Positions 45,763-54,624 of a stretch of DNA of 64,000 bases are shown here, piece by piece; position 1 is the stretch's first letter; each line of letters begins with the position of its first letter. Under the pieces are notes generated by a model. That model was not told the origin of the DNA. It saw only the letters and a program-made list of their open reading frames with translations, and did not search any database. The position numbers and the translations under genes were made by a program. Source of the stretch: Phycisphaerae bacterium (lineage in GTDB: Bacteria > Planctomycetota > Phycisphaerae > Phycisphaerales > SM1A02); NCBI GenBank assembly GCA_002716385.1, contig PBAX01000018.1, forward strand, positions 20,403-84,402, given 5' to 3'.

Positions 45763-46758
45763 CTAGTCTCCAGCCCCCTTTGCTTCGTCGGTTTTCGACG
45801 TTCCCCCACCGCTTCGACCACTCTGATTGTCCCGCTTGCCATCCTTGGACCGCTTGTTGGCATCATCACGGTTTCGCTTCTCTGAGAGGGCTGTCAGCTT
45901 TTTGCGCATGGAAGACTGCTGTGTTGGTGAGAGCTTCTCCCAGAGCTGCGTCTGGACCGACTCGAATCGAGGCTGCTTCTGCTTCATGGACTCCAACGCG
46001 AGCCGCAGTTTCTGCAATTGAGGGTCCTGACTGCGAGCGGCCTTGCGAACCTCCTCCTGAAGCTTTTTGAATTCCGAACCGTATTTCGTTTGAAAACGTC
46101 TGTAGGCAGCCTGATGATCCCTGCTGGCCTTCATTGCAGACGATCTCTGCTGCGTTGTCAGATCAAGTGAAAGGTACTCGTTAAGCCACATACGAGGTCG
46201 AATGGAACGACTCCGCTGATTGCCGCCTTGGGAAACCATGGCTCCACCGGCTACGCTTCGTGCTGCATTCGCATCCGCACCCTCGCGAATCCAGACCTCG
46301 ATCTGCTTGACTTCGGTGGCCGTCATGGGTGGCCCGCTTGGTGGCATGATGTCGTCATGCCCCTCCGGCAGCTTTATTCTCTCGAGTAGGCTGCTCTCTC
46401 CCGGTGACCCCGGGATCACGACCCAATCCTCTCGACTGCCCGCGAAGATCTGCTCGACTGGAAAGACCTGAATACCGGCCTTCTGCTTCTTCGCGCCATG
46501 ACACTGAGCACAACGCGCCTCCAGCATTGCCTCGACCGACTTTCCACCCCCTGCCATCATGCCCTGTCCGCCACCGTTTTCATTCTTAAGGCTGGCAGGG
46601 TCAATCGATGGGCCCGCCAGTCCTTTTTCGGTGGTTTGATCAGGTGTCTCCTCTATCACTTGAGAGGGATCCGTCGGGTCGTACTCCGGCGTATCCGCCA
46701 GGGCAGAGCATGAAAGGGTGGCCAACGCCAGAAAGAATGTAGGTTTGAGTTTGATCAT
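45763..46758 (-). CDS. Secreted planctomycete-type cytochrome c domain protein
   Basis: The 331-residue product has a signal peptide (FFLALATLSCSALA) and a single heme c motif CAQCH at residues 83-87, with MPPSGPPMTATEVKQIEVWIREGAD downstream, matching the planctomycete cytochrome C (PSC1) domain. The second half is a charged, coiled-coil-like region with Leu-Thr-x-x-Gln repeats (DLTTQQRSS, KLSPTQQSS) like those of Spy/CpxP-type proteins, and ends in a Lys/Asp/Gly-rich tail. GGAGG precedes the ATG. Function unknown; such domains often occur in surface-linked electron transfer. Confidence 0.88.
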   Translation of the reverse strand: MIKLKPTFFLALATLSCSALADTPEYDPTDPSQVIEETPDQTTEKGLAGPSIDPASLKNENGGGQGMMAGGGKSVEAMLEARCAQCHGAKKQKAGIQVFPVEQIFAGSREDWVVIPGSPGESSLLERIKLPEGHDDIMPPSGPPMTATEVKQIEVWIREGADANAARSVAGGAMVSQGGNQRSRSIRPRMWLNEYLSLDLTTQQRSSAMKASRDHQAAYRRFQTKYGSEFKKLQEEVRKAARSQDPQLQKLRLALESMKQKQPRFESVQTQLWEKLSPTQQSSMRKKLTALSEKRNRDDANKRSKDGKRDNQSGRSGGGTSKTDEAKGAGD

Positions 46759-46856
46759 GAAAACCTCCAGTCACACGCGATCTGACCGCTATGATTCTAC
46801 GATACCGAGCACCTGCTCATCCCCAAGGAATGGTTTCAGTTGATGAAGAGAAGCCG

Positions 46857-47951
46857 ATGAGACTCGAAAAAACACATGTCATGGAAGCTCTGGCGACTGT
46901 ACAGGACCCTGATCTGGGTCGTGATCTAGTGTCCTTGAACATGATCAAGGAGGCGGTTGTACGGGACAAGAATGTCCATGTACACGTCGAATTGACGACT
47001 CCCGCCTGCCCCATGAAGGATCGCATACGCGACGACATCGTCAACGCCATCACCGAAAAGGCCAAGGGGATCGGTAGCGATGAACCCGTGGTGGAGATCG
47101 AATTTTCAGCCAACGTCAAAGGACGCGAATCCGGACAATCCGATTCGCCGCTTTCCGGAATACGTCATGTCATCGCGGTCGGTGCCGGAAAAGGCGGCGT
47201 TGGCAAATCATCTGTCTCGGTCAATCTGGCCATTGGACTGGCCAGAATGGGCGCCAGAGTCGGTCTTCTGGATGGTGATATCTACGGTCCATCACTTGAA
47301 ACGATGCTTGGTCTCGACGACATGGCGCCGACTGCCCGAGGCAACATGCTGGATCCCTTCGAAGTCGCCGGCATCAAGGCCATGACCATCGCCAAGTTGG
47401 TCGATCCCGAGAAACCGATGATCTGGCGTGGACCGATGGCCCACAAGGCCTTCTCACAGCTGTTGAACCAGACCACCTGGGGTGAACTGGATTACCTGTT
47501 CGTTGATCTTCCTCCCGGAACCGGCGATGTGCCGCTCTCACTGGCACAACAGCTTCCATTGACGGGATCGGTCATCGTCTGCACACCACAACGAGTCGCT
47601 CAGGATGATGCACGGCGGGCAGTCCGCATGTTCCAGCAACTGGATGTCCATGTTCTCGGGGTAGTCGAGAACATGAGCTGGTTTGAGGCGGATGATGGGA
47701 AGACCTACGACCTCTTCGGCAAGGGTGGTGCAGAGAACATGGCTTCCGCCATGAATCTCCCGTTCCTCGGAGCTGTTCCCATGCACATGAACATGCGAAT
47801 CAACGCAGACAACGGAACACCCGCAGCCAACTTCGACATCAACGAGAACATCACAAAGTCGCTGAACCATCTGTGTGAATCACTGGCTCAACAGGTGTCG
47901 ATTACCGCCATGTCCGGCGATCTCGTACAACCGACGATCTCCGTCCGGTGA
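46857..47951 (+). CDS. Mrp/NBP35-family Fe-S carrier P-loop ATPase
   Basis: Mrp (ApbC) binds an Fe-S cluster and helps transfer it to target proteins. The 364-residue protein has an N-terminal MIP18/DUF59 domain (about 5-85) and a deviant Walker A GKGGVGKS at 111-118. LLDGDIYGPSLETML and the CTPQRVAQDDARRAV region follow. The cluster-binding Cys-x-x-Cys of most Mrp proteins falls in the region NMSWFEADDGKTYDLFGKGG, where no Cys pair is present, so cluster binding may differ. ATG 46857 is chosen because it starts the DUF59 domain; upstream ATG 46830 is an alternative. Confidence 0.9.
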   Translation: MRLEKTHVMEALATVQDPDLGRDLVSLNMIKEAVVRDKNVHVHVELTTPACPMKDRIRDDIVNAITEKAKGIGSDEPVVEIEFSANVKGRESGQSDSPLSGIRHVIAVGAGKGGVGKSSVSVNLAIGLARMGARVGLLDGDIYGPSLETMLGLDDMAPTARGNMLDPFEVAGIKAMTIAKLVDPEKPMIWRGPMAHKAFSQLLNQTTWGELDYLFVDLPPGTGDVPLSLAQQLPLTGSVIVCTPQRVAQDDARRAVRMFQQLDVHVLGVVENMSWFEADDGKTYDLFGKGGAENMASAMNLPFLGAVPMHMNMRINADNGTPAANFDINENITKSLNHLCESLAQQVSITAMSGDLVQPTISVR

Positions 47952-47959
47952 TGTCCTGA

Positions 47960-49456
47960 TCAACTCATCATTATCAGCACGAAGGTCAGTACCGCCGAAT
48001 TGTTGATCGCATGCATCGTCATCGGCGCGATCAAACTCTCACGCCATTCCCTCGCGAGCGCCATGGCCAGAGCGATTGAGCCCAATGCAGGTATGGCCAC
48101 CCAACCCTGTGGATGTATGGCGGCGAAAATGAAGCCGGACAGCAGCCCGCTGAGGGTGATGCTCAGAGCGGTCGAAAGCCTGCTCGTCTGATTCCTCAAA
48201 CCTCGATAGAGGATCCCGCGAAACGCTATCTCCTCCACTATCGGCGCCGCCACACAGGCTGTAACGAAGACCAGTACAAGCTCGAAAATGCTTGCATCCT
48301 CGAACATCGCGATGATCGGATGCGCGCCGCTGGAATCGGATGCGAATGGGTTTCGGGCTGCGGACAAAGCCTTGGAGAGCATCGTCAGAAACAGAGTGCC
48401 CACGACTCCGATTGCGAGAATGGGAAGCATCATTGCATAGCCTGCGACACCAGCCAGCACTTCACGCCACCATCCATTGCCACTCGTAAGACCGATCTGC
48501 CGCATGGCTTCGGACCATCCCATGCGCCGAAGAATCAGCCAGAATATCGCCAGAAGACTGAGAAAGAATCCAACTACGGTTCCAAGCAGAGGAAGCGAAA
48601 CATTGTCGGTGAGATGTCCGAGTACTCCCGTCAGAACAATAAGCAGAATCAACCAGCAGGCAAAGGTCTCTATGAACACGCCGCCCGACGGTCCAGTGCT
48701 CAATGCGCGGAGCCTTCCCTTTACGGACCAGATGATCCCCAGAGACAAACCGACCACTCCTAGCAAGACAAGCCCTCCGCCAAGAACGAACACGATGACC
48801 ATCAACACCATCTTGCCGATCGAGGACGACAGATACTCGGACCACACCCCTTCCTCACCCGACTGGGTTCGAGCGATGGCGATGTCACCAAACCAACCAA
48901 GTTCTTTCCTGAGGAATACCCGATCATCGGTTGATATGGATCCGAACTGATCGCTCCGCGATTGACCGGCAGATTTCCGCTTGGAGAAAATACGGGAGAG
49001 AATCGAATCGACTCTGGTCTGGGATTCCGACAGGACAATCCCATACTCGCTTGCGCTGGCGTCAAGCCTCCGAAGCGACTCACGTGCCTCGGATGAACCA
49101 TCGAGGACTCCGAGAAGAACTGCAGCTCTCTGGCGTTGACCAACAGAACCGACTTCAAGCAGCTTGATCTGATCGATGAGCGTCTTCCGATCCTCTTCGG
49201 GGGTCATGTTATGGGCCGCCAGCAACCACTGGCCCTGCAGCTTCATGACCTGAGCCTCCAAATTGATCCCCTCAGAGGGCTCTTGAGGGTTGAATTCCAC
49301 CTGCTCGAGAGCCGGCAGAACACTCTTGAAGACGATGACGGCAGCGATAATGAGCCAAGCAAAGGCCTCCAGCAGGCGATATCGCCGCACAGTGGTGGAT
49401 ACCAGAGGCTTGGCGGGCTGATTCTGGTTGTTTTCAAGGTGTTCCAAGCGGGACAT
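47960..49456 (-). CDS. CPBP-family intramembrane metalloprotease (Abi/CAAX-like)
   Basis: The 498-residue membrane protein has about eight helices. The family motifs are EEIAFRGILYRGLR (Glu-Glu-x-x-x-Arg) and IFAAIHPQGW and TMHAINNSAVL near the end. These proteases act inside the membrane; relatives process prenylated proteins or give phage or bacteriocin resistance. The N-terminal part has a soluble region of about 130 residues (70-200). It converges on mrp with 8 bases between the stop codons. Confidence 0.85.
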   Translation of the reverse strand: MSRLEHLENNQNQPAKPLVSTTVRRYRLLEAFAWLIIAAVIVFKSVLPALEQVEFNPQEPSEGINLEAQVMKLQGQWLLAAHNMTPEEDRKTLIDQIKLLEVGSVGQRQRAAVLLGVLDGSSEARESLRRLDASASEYGIVLSESQTRVDSILSRIFSKRKSAGQSRSDQFGSISTDDRVFLRKELGWFGDIAIARTQSGEEGVWSEYLSSSIGKMVLMVIVFVLGGGLVLLGVVGLSLGIIWSVKGRLRALSTGPSGGVFIETFACWLILLIVLTGVLGHLTDNVSLPLLGTVVGFFLSLLAIFWLILRRMGWSEAMRQIGLTSGNGWWREVLAGVAGYAMMLPILAIGVVGTLFLTMLSKALSAARNPFASDSSGAHPIIAMFEDASIFELVLVFVTACVAAPIVEEIAFRGILYRGLRNQTSRLSTALSITLSGLLSGFIFAAIHPQGWVAIPALGSIALAMALAREWRESLIAPMTMHAINNSAVLTFVLIMMS

Positions 49457-49661
49457 CCTAACGGCAAAGAAGCCCCCGGCAGCTTCAGAACTGGGCCATT
49501 CCAGAGGTTCCGGACCTTGACATGAGGCCCGGGAGCGGTATCCTCGTGGATTCGTCGGACGACCCCTGATGGGTTCGTCCAGTTTGTCCGTATGTGTACC
49601 AGGGGCTGCTTGAAAACCCCTGCAGAAGAGTAAGGGCGACCGTTTTCAGGTCGTTGATTCC

Positions 49662-50096
49662 ATGCCTCGTCAGACTACCTTTGCCAAGACTGGTGACATC
49701 AAGAGACGCTGGCGTCATGTTGACGCAGACGGCCAGATTCTGGGCCGCATGGCTGTCCAGATCGCCACTGTCCTCATGGGCAAGCATCGCCCCGAATACA
49801 CACCGCACGTTGACACCGGGGACTACGTCGTAGTCACTAATGCCGAACGTGTCGTCGTCACTGGACGAAAAGCCGACCAGAGAATGCTGATGCGTTACTC
49901 CGGATATCCAGGTGGCCTCAAGACGAGAACACTTGGTCAGGAACTGGAGAAGTTCCCTGAAAGAGCAATCGAGACGGCAGTCCGAAGAATGCTTCCCAAG
50001 ACTCGCATGGGTCGAGCCATGATCAAGAAGCTCAAGGTGTATCGCGGAAGCGAACATCCACATGAATCGAACTGCCTGGAACCACTTGAAGCCTGA
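49662..50096 (+). CDS. rplM: 50S ribosomal protein L13
   Basis: L13 is an early assembly protein of the large subunit. The 144-residue product has the normal length and motifs: WRHVDADGQILGRMAVQIATVLMGKHRPEY, the NAERVVVTGRKADQ strand, and GYPGGLKTRTL. The gene precedes rpsI with a 38-base gap, the conserved rplM-rpsI order. Confidence 0.97.
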   Translation: MPRQTTFAKTGDIKRRWRHVDADGQILGRMAVQIATVLMGKHRPEYTPHVDTGDYVVVTNAERVVVTGRKADQRMLMRYSGYPGGLKTRTLGQELEKFPERAIETAVRRMLPKTRMGRAMIKKLKVYRGSEHPHESNCLEPLEA

Positions 50097-50134
50097 ACCC
50101 CCCGTTCTCCCGAACAGACGAGCGAAGTCACAGC

Positions 50135-50689
50135 ATGACGAACGAAGCCAACGACACCCCGGCACCAGTCGAGCCCTCAACACCAGAGGTCTCCGAAGCA
50201 ACCGCCACTCCGGATGTATCGATCCCATCGATCCCATCGATTCCAGCGGAGCCAGTGACCCCTTCGACGGCAACCGCAACGGCAACCAAACCTGCCACTG
50301 CAGGAGGCTGGTTCTGGGGCACCGGTCGCCGAAAGGCTTCCGTCGCCAGAGTTCGTGTACGCCCCGGCGATGGAACCTTCGTGGTCAACAACAAGCCGAT
50401 GGACACCTTCTTCACGGAAGAACGTGATCACAAGGACCTGCTCCATGTGCTCGAGTCGACACGAACCAGCGGTCAGGTCGAGATTCAGGTGAATGTCCGC
50501 GGTGGCGGATACACCGGACAAGCCGGAGCCATCCTTCTGGGCCTTGGTCGTGCTCTCTTGAACTACGACAACTCGCTTGAACCGATTCTGCGTGACCATG
50601 GATTCCTGACACGTGACCCTCGTCGCGTGGAACGCAAGAAGCCCGGACAGCCTGGTGCACGCAAGCGTTTCCAGTTCTCAAAGCGATAG
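50135..50689 (+). CDS. rpsI: 30S ribosomal protein S9 with N-terminal extension
   Basis: S9 binds in the small subunit head with a basic tail that reaches the P site. The core (about 57-184) has GTGRRKASVARVRVRPG and the Lys/Arg end GARKRFQFSKR. In front is an unusual extension of about 55 residues rich in Pro, Ser, Thr and Ala, with a short repeat IPSIPSIP. Normal S9 is about 130 residues. ATG 50135 is the natural start given frame openness and spacing from rplM; an internal start cannot be excluded because no ATG occurs near the core start. Confidence 0.95.
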   Translation: MTNEANDTPAPVEPSTPEVSEATATPDVSIPSIPSIPAEPVTPSTATATATKPATAGGWFWGTGRRKASVARVRVRPGDGTFVVNNKPMDTFFTEERDHKDLLHVLESTRTSGQVEIQVNVRGGGYTGQAGAILLGLGRALLNYDNSLEPILRDHGFLTRDPRRVERKKPGQPGARKRFQFSKR

Positions 50690-50720
50690 TCTTGGACGGC
50701 AAAGACGCCCTGCTTCGATT

Positions 50721-52361
50721 TCACCGATTCGAAATGGATCTGCTGCCTTGGGTGCGCAATGCGACCTCGATGGAATGCAGACGCCTCTGCGTCGCCGTCC
50801 AACCAAGACCACGGCATTCACAGATCGCTTGGATCGATTTCGGCGATTGCCCACCCAGTCCCCATCGCATTCCAATGAGGGCCTGATCCTCCTCTCCAAT
50901 CGATTGGATTCGAGTGGCCCATTCAGACTGCGGCTCCAACCACGGCCAGGCAACCAGTGAACGAACCGGCCATGGAAGAACAAGGCTGCCGGGCTCATGC
51001 CGAGCGGCTGCCTGCAGATCACGCGGGGGATTGCGCACCGTCAGCAGACGATCAACGGCACTGAGACATCTTGCCTCCAGCCGATCCACCATGCGAGGCT
51101 CAAGTGTCTCTATGACAGGCCATATAGCCTCTATGCAGGAAGTCATCAGGTGAAGCGACGACCTTCTCGACAACTCGGACAATGGTCTCCCCAGCCACTG
51201 CTGACAACCCTGAAGAATCGTCGGAATCACACGCTCAAGCAGCCTCCCCCGCAGTCGACCGACCCATCTGATATCTGATTCGATCGAATCGACTGTGCGG
51301 CTGGTGGGCTGACCCTGGATGACCCCCAATCTCCTTTCAGATCGACCTAGCAGCATCTGGATCGCGACAACGAGTCTTTCACCGTGTTCCAGTTCTGGGC
51401 TCGTGGATTCGGCCGTCAGATCGATGATGCTGTCCGGCCCGGGAAGATCCTCATGCACAGCGGGGAAGTCCAGAAGCACCTGTTCGGCGTCGTCTCTGTC
51501 GAAGGTCTCCTGCCAGACCGAATCGAGCCTCAGTCTACAGAGTCTTCGCAGTCGATTTCGGAGCATCGCTCTGTGCACTGCAGGCACACTCTTCTGAAAA
51601 CGAGCCGCCACTCTTGAAAGGGGTATGCCGACTGCATGTGATCGTTCACAAATGGCGGCATCCCGATCGGTCAATGGCCCGTGGCTCGAGAAGATGGGTT
51701 CATGACTGTTCCTTTGCGCACTCATCAGAACGTGACGAATGGTCGAGACCGCTCGCTTCGTCTCAGCGGCAATGGTGATGGATGCCGAATGGAGACTTGC
51801 TTCCTGCTTGTCATGCAGCTGACTGGCTCGCTTCAGGATGGATGCCCGCTCGGATTCGTCTACACGAGACCAGCTTCGGATTCTGCGCATTCCTGCCGGC
51901 GACCTTTCAAGATAGTGATCCAATGCGTCGGGAAAACAACCAAGAAATGCCTGGCCACCCTCATGTCTCACCCAATGCAGGATGAGACCATCCCCTCTGT
52001 AACGCTGAACCGTACGCCGACTGACTCCGAGCTTCCGGGCCATCTCATCGATTCCGATCGCCAGACCTCTAGGCTGATCCGCATTCATTGCGATGTCCGA
52101 ACTCAACGCCTGAACGAATGCCCCCAGATCTCGTATCAATGCGCTGCCGACGATGGTGGCGTCGAGATCACCGGCATCGGGACGAAATCGCGTGATACGA
52201 AAGACCACGTACTCCAATGGGTAGAGTCGCTCGGGATGGATGTCCCGCATGAGTTCTTCAGCCGCATCCATCTGCCGATGCTTGGTCTTGTCAGGGGCGA
52301 ATCGCAGGTCGTTATGCAACGACGCGATCACACTGGCCAGAAAACGAGGAGCTCTTGGCAC
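50721..52361 (-). CDS. Multi-HTH DNA-binding protein with sigma region 4-like C terminus
   Basis: I do not recognise the whole 546-residue protein. It contains an HTH with recognition helix near residue 120 (IDEMARKLGVSRRTVQRYRGDG), a second HTH-like segment (IPLSRVAARFQKSVPAVHRAMLR), and a C-terminal stretch resembling sigma-70 region 4: QALIGMRWGLGGQSPKSI and GWTATQRRLHSIEVALR. Regions with many Arg and Trp residues lie between. GTG 52359-52361, with GAGGG upstream, follows the mqnA stop with one base between, so expression is probably coupled. A divergent sigma-like regulator is plausible. Confidence 0.65.
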   Translation of the reverse strand: MPRAPRFLASVIASLHNDLRFAPDKTKHRQMDAAEELMRDIHPERLYPLEYVVFRITRFRPDAGDLDATIVGSALIRDLGAFVQALSSDIAMNADQPRGLAIGIDEMARKLGVSRRTVQRYRGDGLILHWVRHEGGQAFLGCFPDALDHYLERSPAGMRRIRSWSRVDESERASILKRASQLHDKQEASLHSASITIAAETKRAVSTIRHVLMSAQRNSHEPIFSSHGPLTDRDAAICERSHAVGIPLSRVAARFQKSVPAVHRAMLRNRLRRLCRLRLDSVWQETFDRDDAEQVLLDFPAVHEDLPGPDSIIDLTAESTSPELEHGERLVVAIQMLLGRSERRLGVIQGQPTSRTVDSIESDIRWVGRLRGRLLERVIPTILQGCQQWLGRPLSELSRRSSLHLMTSCIEAIWPVIETLEPRMVDRLEARCLSAVDRLLTVRNPPRDLQAAARHEPGSLVLPWPVRSLVAWPWLEPQSEWATRIQSIGEEDQALIGMRWGLGGQSPKSIQAICECRGLGWTATQRRLHSIEVALRTQGSRSISNR

Positions 52362-52362
52362 G

Positions 52363-53214
52363 TCAACCCTCGTACAACTCCAGAGGACGACCGGCATCCA
52401 CCAGACCGTGCTTGACCGCCAGTTCATGGAACTTCTTCAGACCTGCCAGTTCAGATGGCCCCAGTTCATAGCGGATCAGACCATTGAGATATCGGGAAGC
52501 CAGATCCAAGGGCCAGTCATGGAGGCGGGCCTCCTCCTCGATGAACTCCTCAATCGAACGGAGATTGCGGTCAAGGTTGTCCCTGAGTGAATGAAACACG
52601 TGAGCCAGCATCGTTTCGCAGGCATCTGAACGCGTCATCCAGAGCGCAAAGACGAAAGGAAGGCCGGTGAGCTGCTTCCAGACCTCGCCCAGATCGATCT
52701 GCACTGGATGAGTTTCTGAAGACGGCGGACCATTGACGACCTTGTCCCCGATGAGCATCACCGTGTCGGGCCACGGTTCACTTCGTACACTCGCATCGAA
52801 GTCGATGATCTCGGAATCGATTCCCCAGGCTTCCTTCATCAGAATGCTGAGAAGCGCCACCGATGTGTGGCTGTCCGTGTCGCAATGGATCCGGGTGATC
52901 TCTTCAATCGGAACGGATGAGAAGATTCGGACTGTCAGCGTTTCACCATTGCAGGTCAACGGAGCCACCCGAAGCAGCTTCAAGGGTATTGGCGATCGCA
53001 GATAGTCGATGCTTGAACACATCCCAACCTCGACCTTGCCATCCACGACCTGATCAAGCAGTTGACTTGGAACCGCCTGCCTGAGCTCGATATCCTCCCG
53101 AGCCTCGAGTCCTCGAATAATTGGCCTCGTATTCAGATAGGACACGACTCCCAACCGAATGACGGAGAGCTCGGTTCCAGAGGGTCTCTTGATCTGCTCA
53201 CAACCTTGGGGCAT
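52363..53214 (-). CDS. mqnA: Chorismate dehydratase MqnA (futalosine pathway)
   Basis: MqnA converts chorismate to 3-enolpyruvylbenzoate, the first step of futalosine-type menaquinone synthesis. The hallmark GVVSYLNTRPI is at about residues 22-32; other conserved pieces are VEVGMCSSIDYLRS and PFVFALWM. The 283-residue length is typical. ATG 53212-53214 is chosen for this length; an upstream frame overlaps the alr gene. Other mqn genes are absent from the window. The adjacent upstream gene is alr; the downstream gene is the sigma-like protein. Confidence 0.93.
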   Translation of the reverse strand: MPQGCEQIKRPSGTELSVIRLGVVSYLNTRPIIRGLEAREDIELRQAVPSQLLDQVVDGKVEVGMCSSIDYLRSPIPLKLLRVAPLTCNGETLTVRIFSSVPIEEITRIHCDTDSHTSVALLSILMKEAWGIDSEIIDFDASVRSEPWPDTVMLIGDKVVNGPPSSETHPVQIDLGEVWKQLTGLPFVFALWMTRSDACETMLAHVFHSLRDNLDRNLRSIEEFIEEEARLHDWPLDLASRYLNGLIRYELGPSELAGLKKFHELAVKHGLVDAGRPLELYEG

Positions 53215-53252
53215 CCCTACAGCGTAGCCTGCCGGCGGCCAACAAGCACGAA

Positions 53253-54500
53253 TTAACCCGCTACGGCATTCGTTGAGGGAATCTCCACTTGGGGACGTGA
53301 GTCGGTATGAGCCTGCCACTGATTGCCACCGTGGACATAGACCCTTTCAACCCGACTGTTGATCTGGACCAGAATCGAATGTGGAGATCTTCCCAGTCGC
53401 TTGGAAATACTAGATAGTTGGCATGGGGATCCCGGCCGGCTGGAAATCAGATCCACCGGTGTTCCCACCCCCATCTCTTCTGGAACTTCGGTCAGATCCA
53501 CCATGAGTTGATCCATGCTCACACGACCGATCACCGGCACACTCATGGCCGTTGCACCATCATCGAGAACAAGATCAACGGCCAGTCCCGGCCCACCATC
53601 TTCTGGAGTAGCCGCATCGATCGGATAGCCATTGGCGTATCCCACTGGTATGAGCCCCAGTCTCGTAGGTCGTTCCGCAACCCAGTCACCTCCGTACCCA
53701 ACTCGATCCCCAATACCAATCATTCTGGTGAGGACAAGTCGACTCCTCCATGTGACGGCCGGCTGAAGCGGCTCTGCAAGACGATCCCCCAAATCACCCG
53801 CCGCATTGGTCAGATGCCCGGACCAGGCCAAGCCGATCCGAATCATGTCCGCCTGATAGTCACCGCCGCGCAAGGCACCACAGGTTCCAGCTGCATGAAT
53901 GATCGTCTCCGGAGAGAGCTCCGAGGAGAGATGCTCGACGATGGCATCGAGTTGCCTCATCTGATTGGAGGTGACCTGTTCACTGGATGCGGCCTGAGCG
54001 AAATGAGTCATCAGACCCGCCAATTCAAGTGCAGATGAACGCTGGATGGCACGAACCATGATGACTGCGTCGCGAGGACTACAACCCCCACGATGCAGTC
54101 CAGTGTCGATCTTCAGATGTACCGGTAATCCGATACCAAGTCGCCTTCCAAGGGAATCGAGCGACTCCATCTGGGACGTGTCGTGAATCACGAAATGAAT
54201 TGAGCCAGCCGTGAGTTTCTCGATGAGTTCGATTGGAATATCTTCAGCCATCACAGGCATCAAGATCAGGATCGGCATGTCGAATCCGGCCAGTTCACAT
54301 GCCTCGGTTGGCGAAAAAACGGCGAACATGGAGCTGCCAGCCTGCTTGAGCGTGCTCATGACCCCTGTGGCTCCAAGTCCATAGGCATCCGCCTTCAGAA
54401 CCGCACAGAACCGCACACCAGGAGCACACAGGGCACGCAATTGCCCCACGTTGTGGGTTATGGCATCAAGGTCAATCTGTAGCGTGCTGGTACCGTGCAT
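53253..54500 (-). CDS. alr: Alanine racemase
   Basis: Alr makes D-alanine for peptidoglycan from L-alanine. The 415-residue product has the PLP lysine Lys36 in AVLKADAYGLG, HLKIDTGLHRGG, a catalytic Tyr in the second domain (RVGYGGDW region), and GRVSMDQLMVDLT. ATG 54498-54500 matches the family start (TLQIDLDAITHNV); the frame runs a further 100 codons upstream but overlaps the divergent helicase gene. With anmK it supports a peptidoglycan wall. Confidence 0.93.
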   Translation of the reverse strand: MHGTSTLQIDLDAITHNVGQLRALCAPGVRFCAVLKADAYGLGATGVMSTLKQAGSSMFAVFSPTEACELAGFDMPILILMPVMAEDIPIELIEKLTAGSIHFVIHDTSQMESLDSLGRRLGIGLPVHLKIDTGLHRGGCSPRDAVIMVRAIQRSSALELAGLMTHFAQAASSEQVTSNQMRQLDAIVEHLSSELSPETIIHAAGTCGALRGGDYQADMIRIGLAWSGHLTNAAGDLGDRLAEPLQPAVTWRSRLVLTRMIGIGDRVGYGGDWVAERPTRLGLIPVGYANGYPIDAATPEDGGPGLAVDLVLDDGATAMSVPVIGRVSMDQLMVDLTEVPEEMGVGTPVDLISSRPGSPCQLSSISKRLGRSPHSILVQINSRVERVYVHGGNQWQAHTDSRPQVEIPSTNAVAG

Positions 54501-54624
54501 GGGTTCCGTGGAGCAAATGCCCCTATATGGTTGTATCGGCTGGAATGTCACCGTACCATGACGTTCCACGCGGTTCGAATACGATCGCCCGCACGAAACT
54601 GAATCGAACCGCGGCAAACTCATC

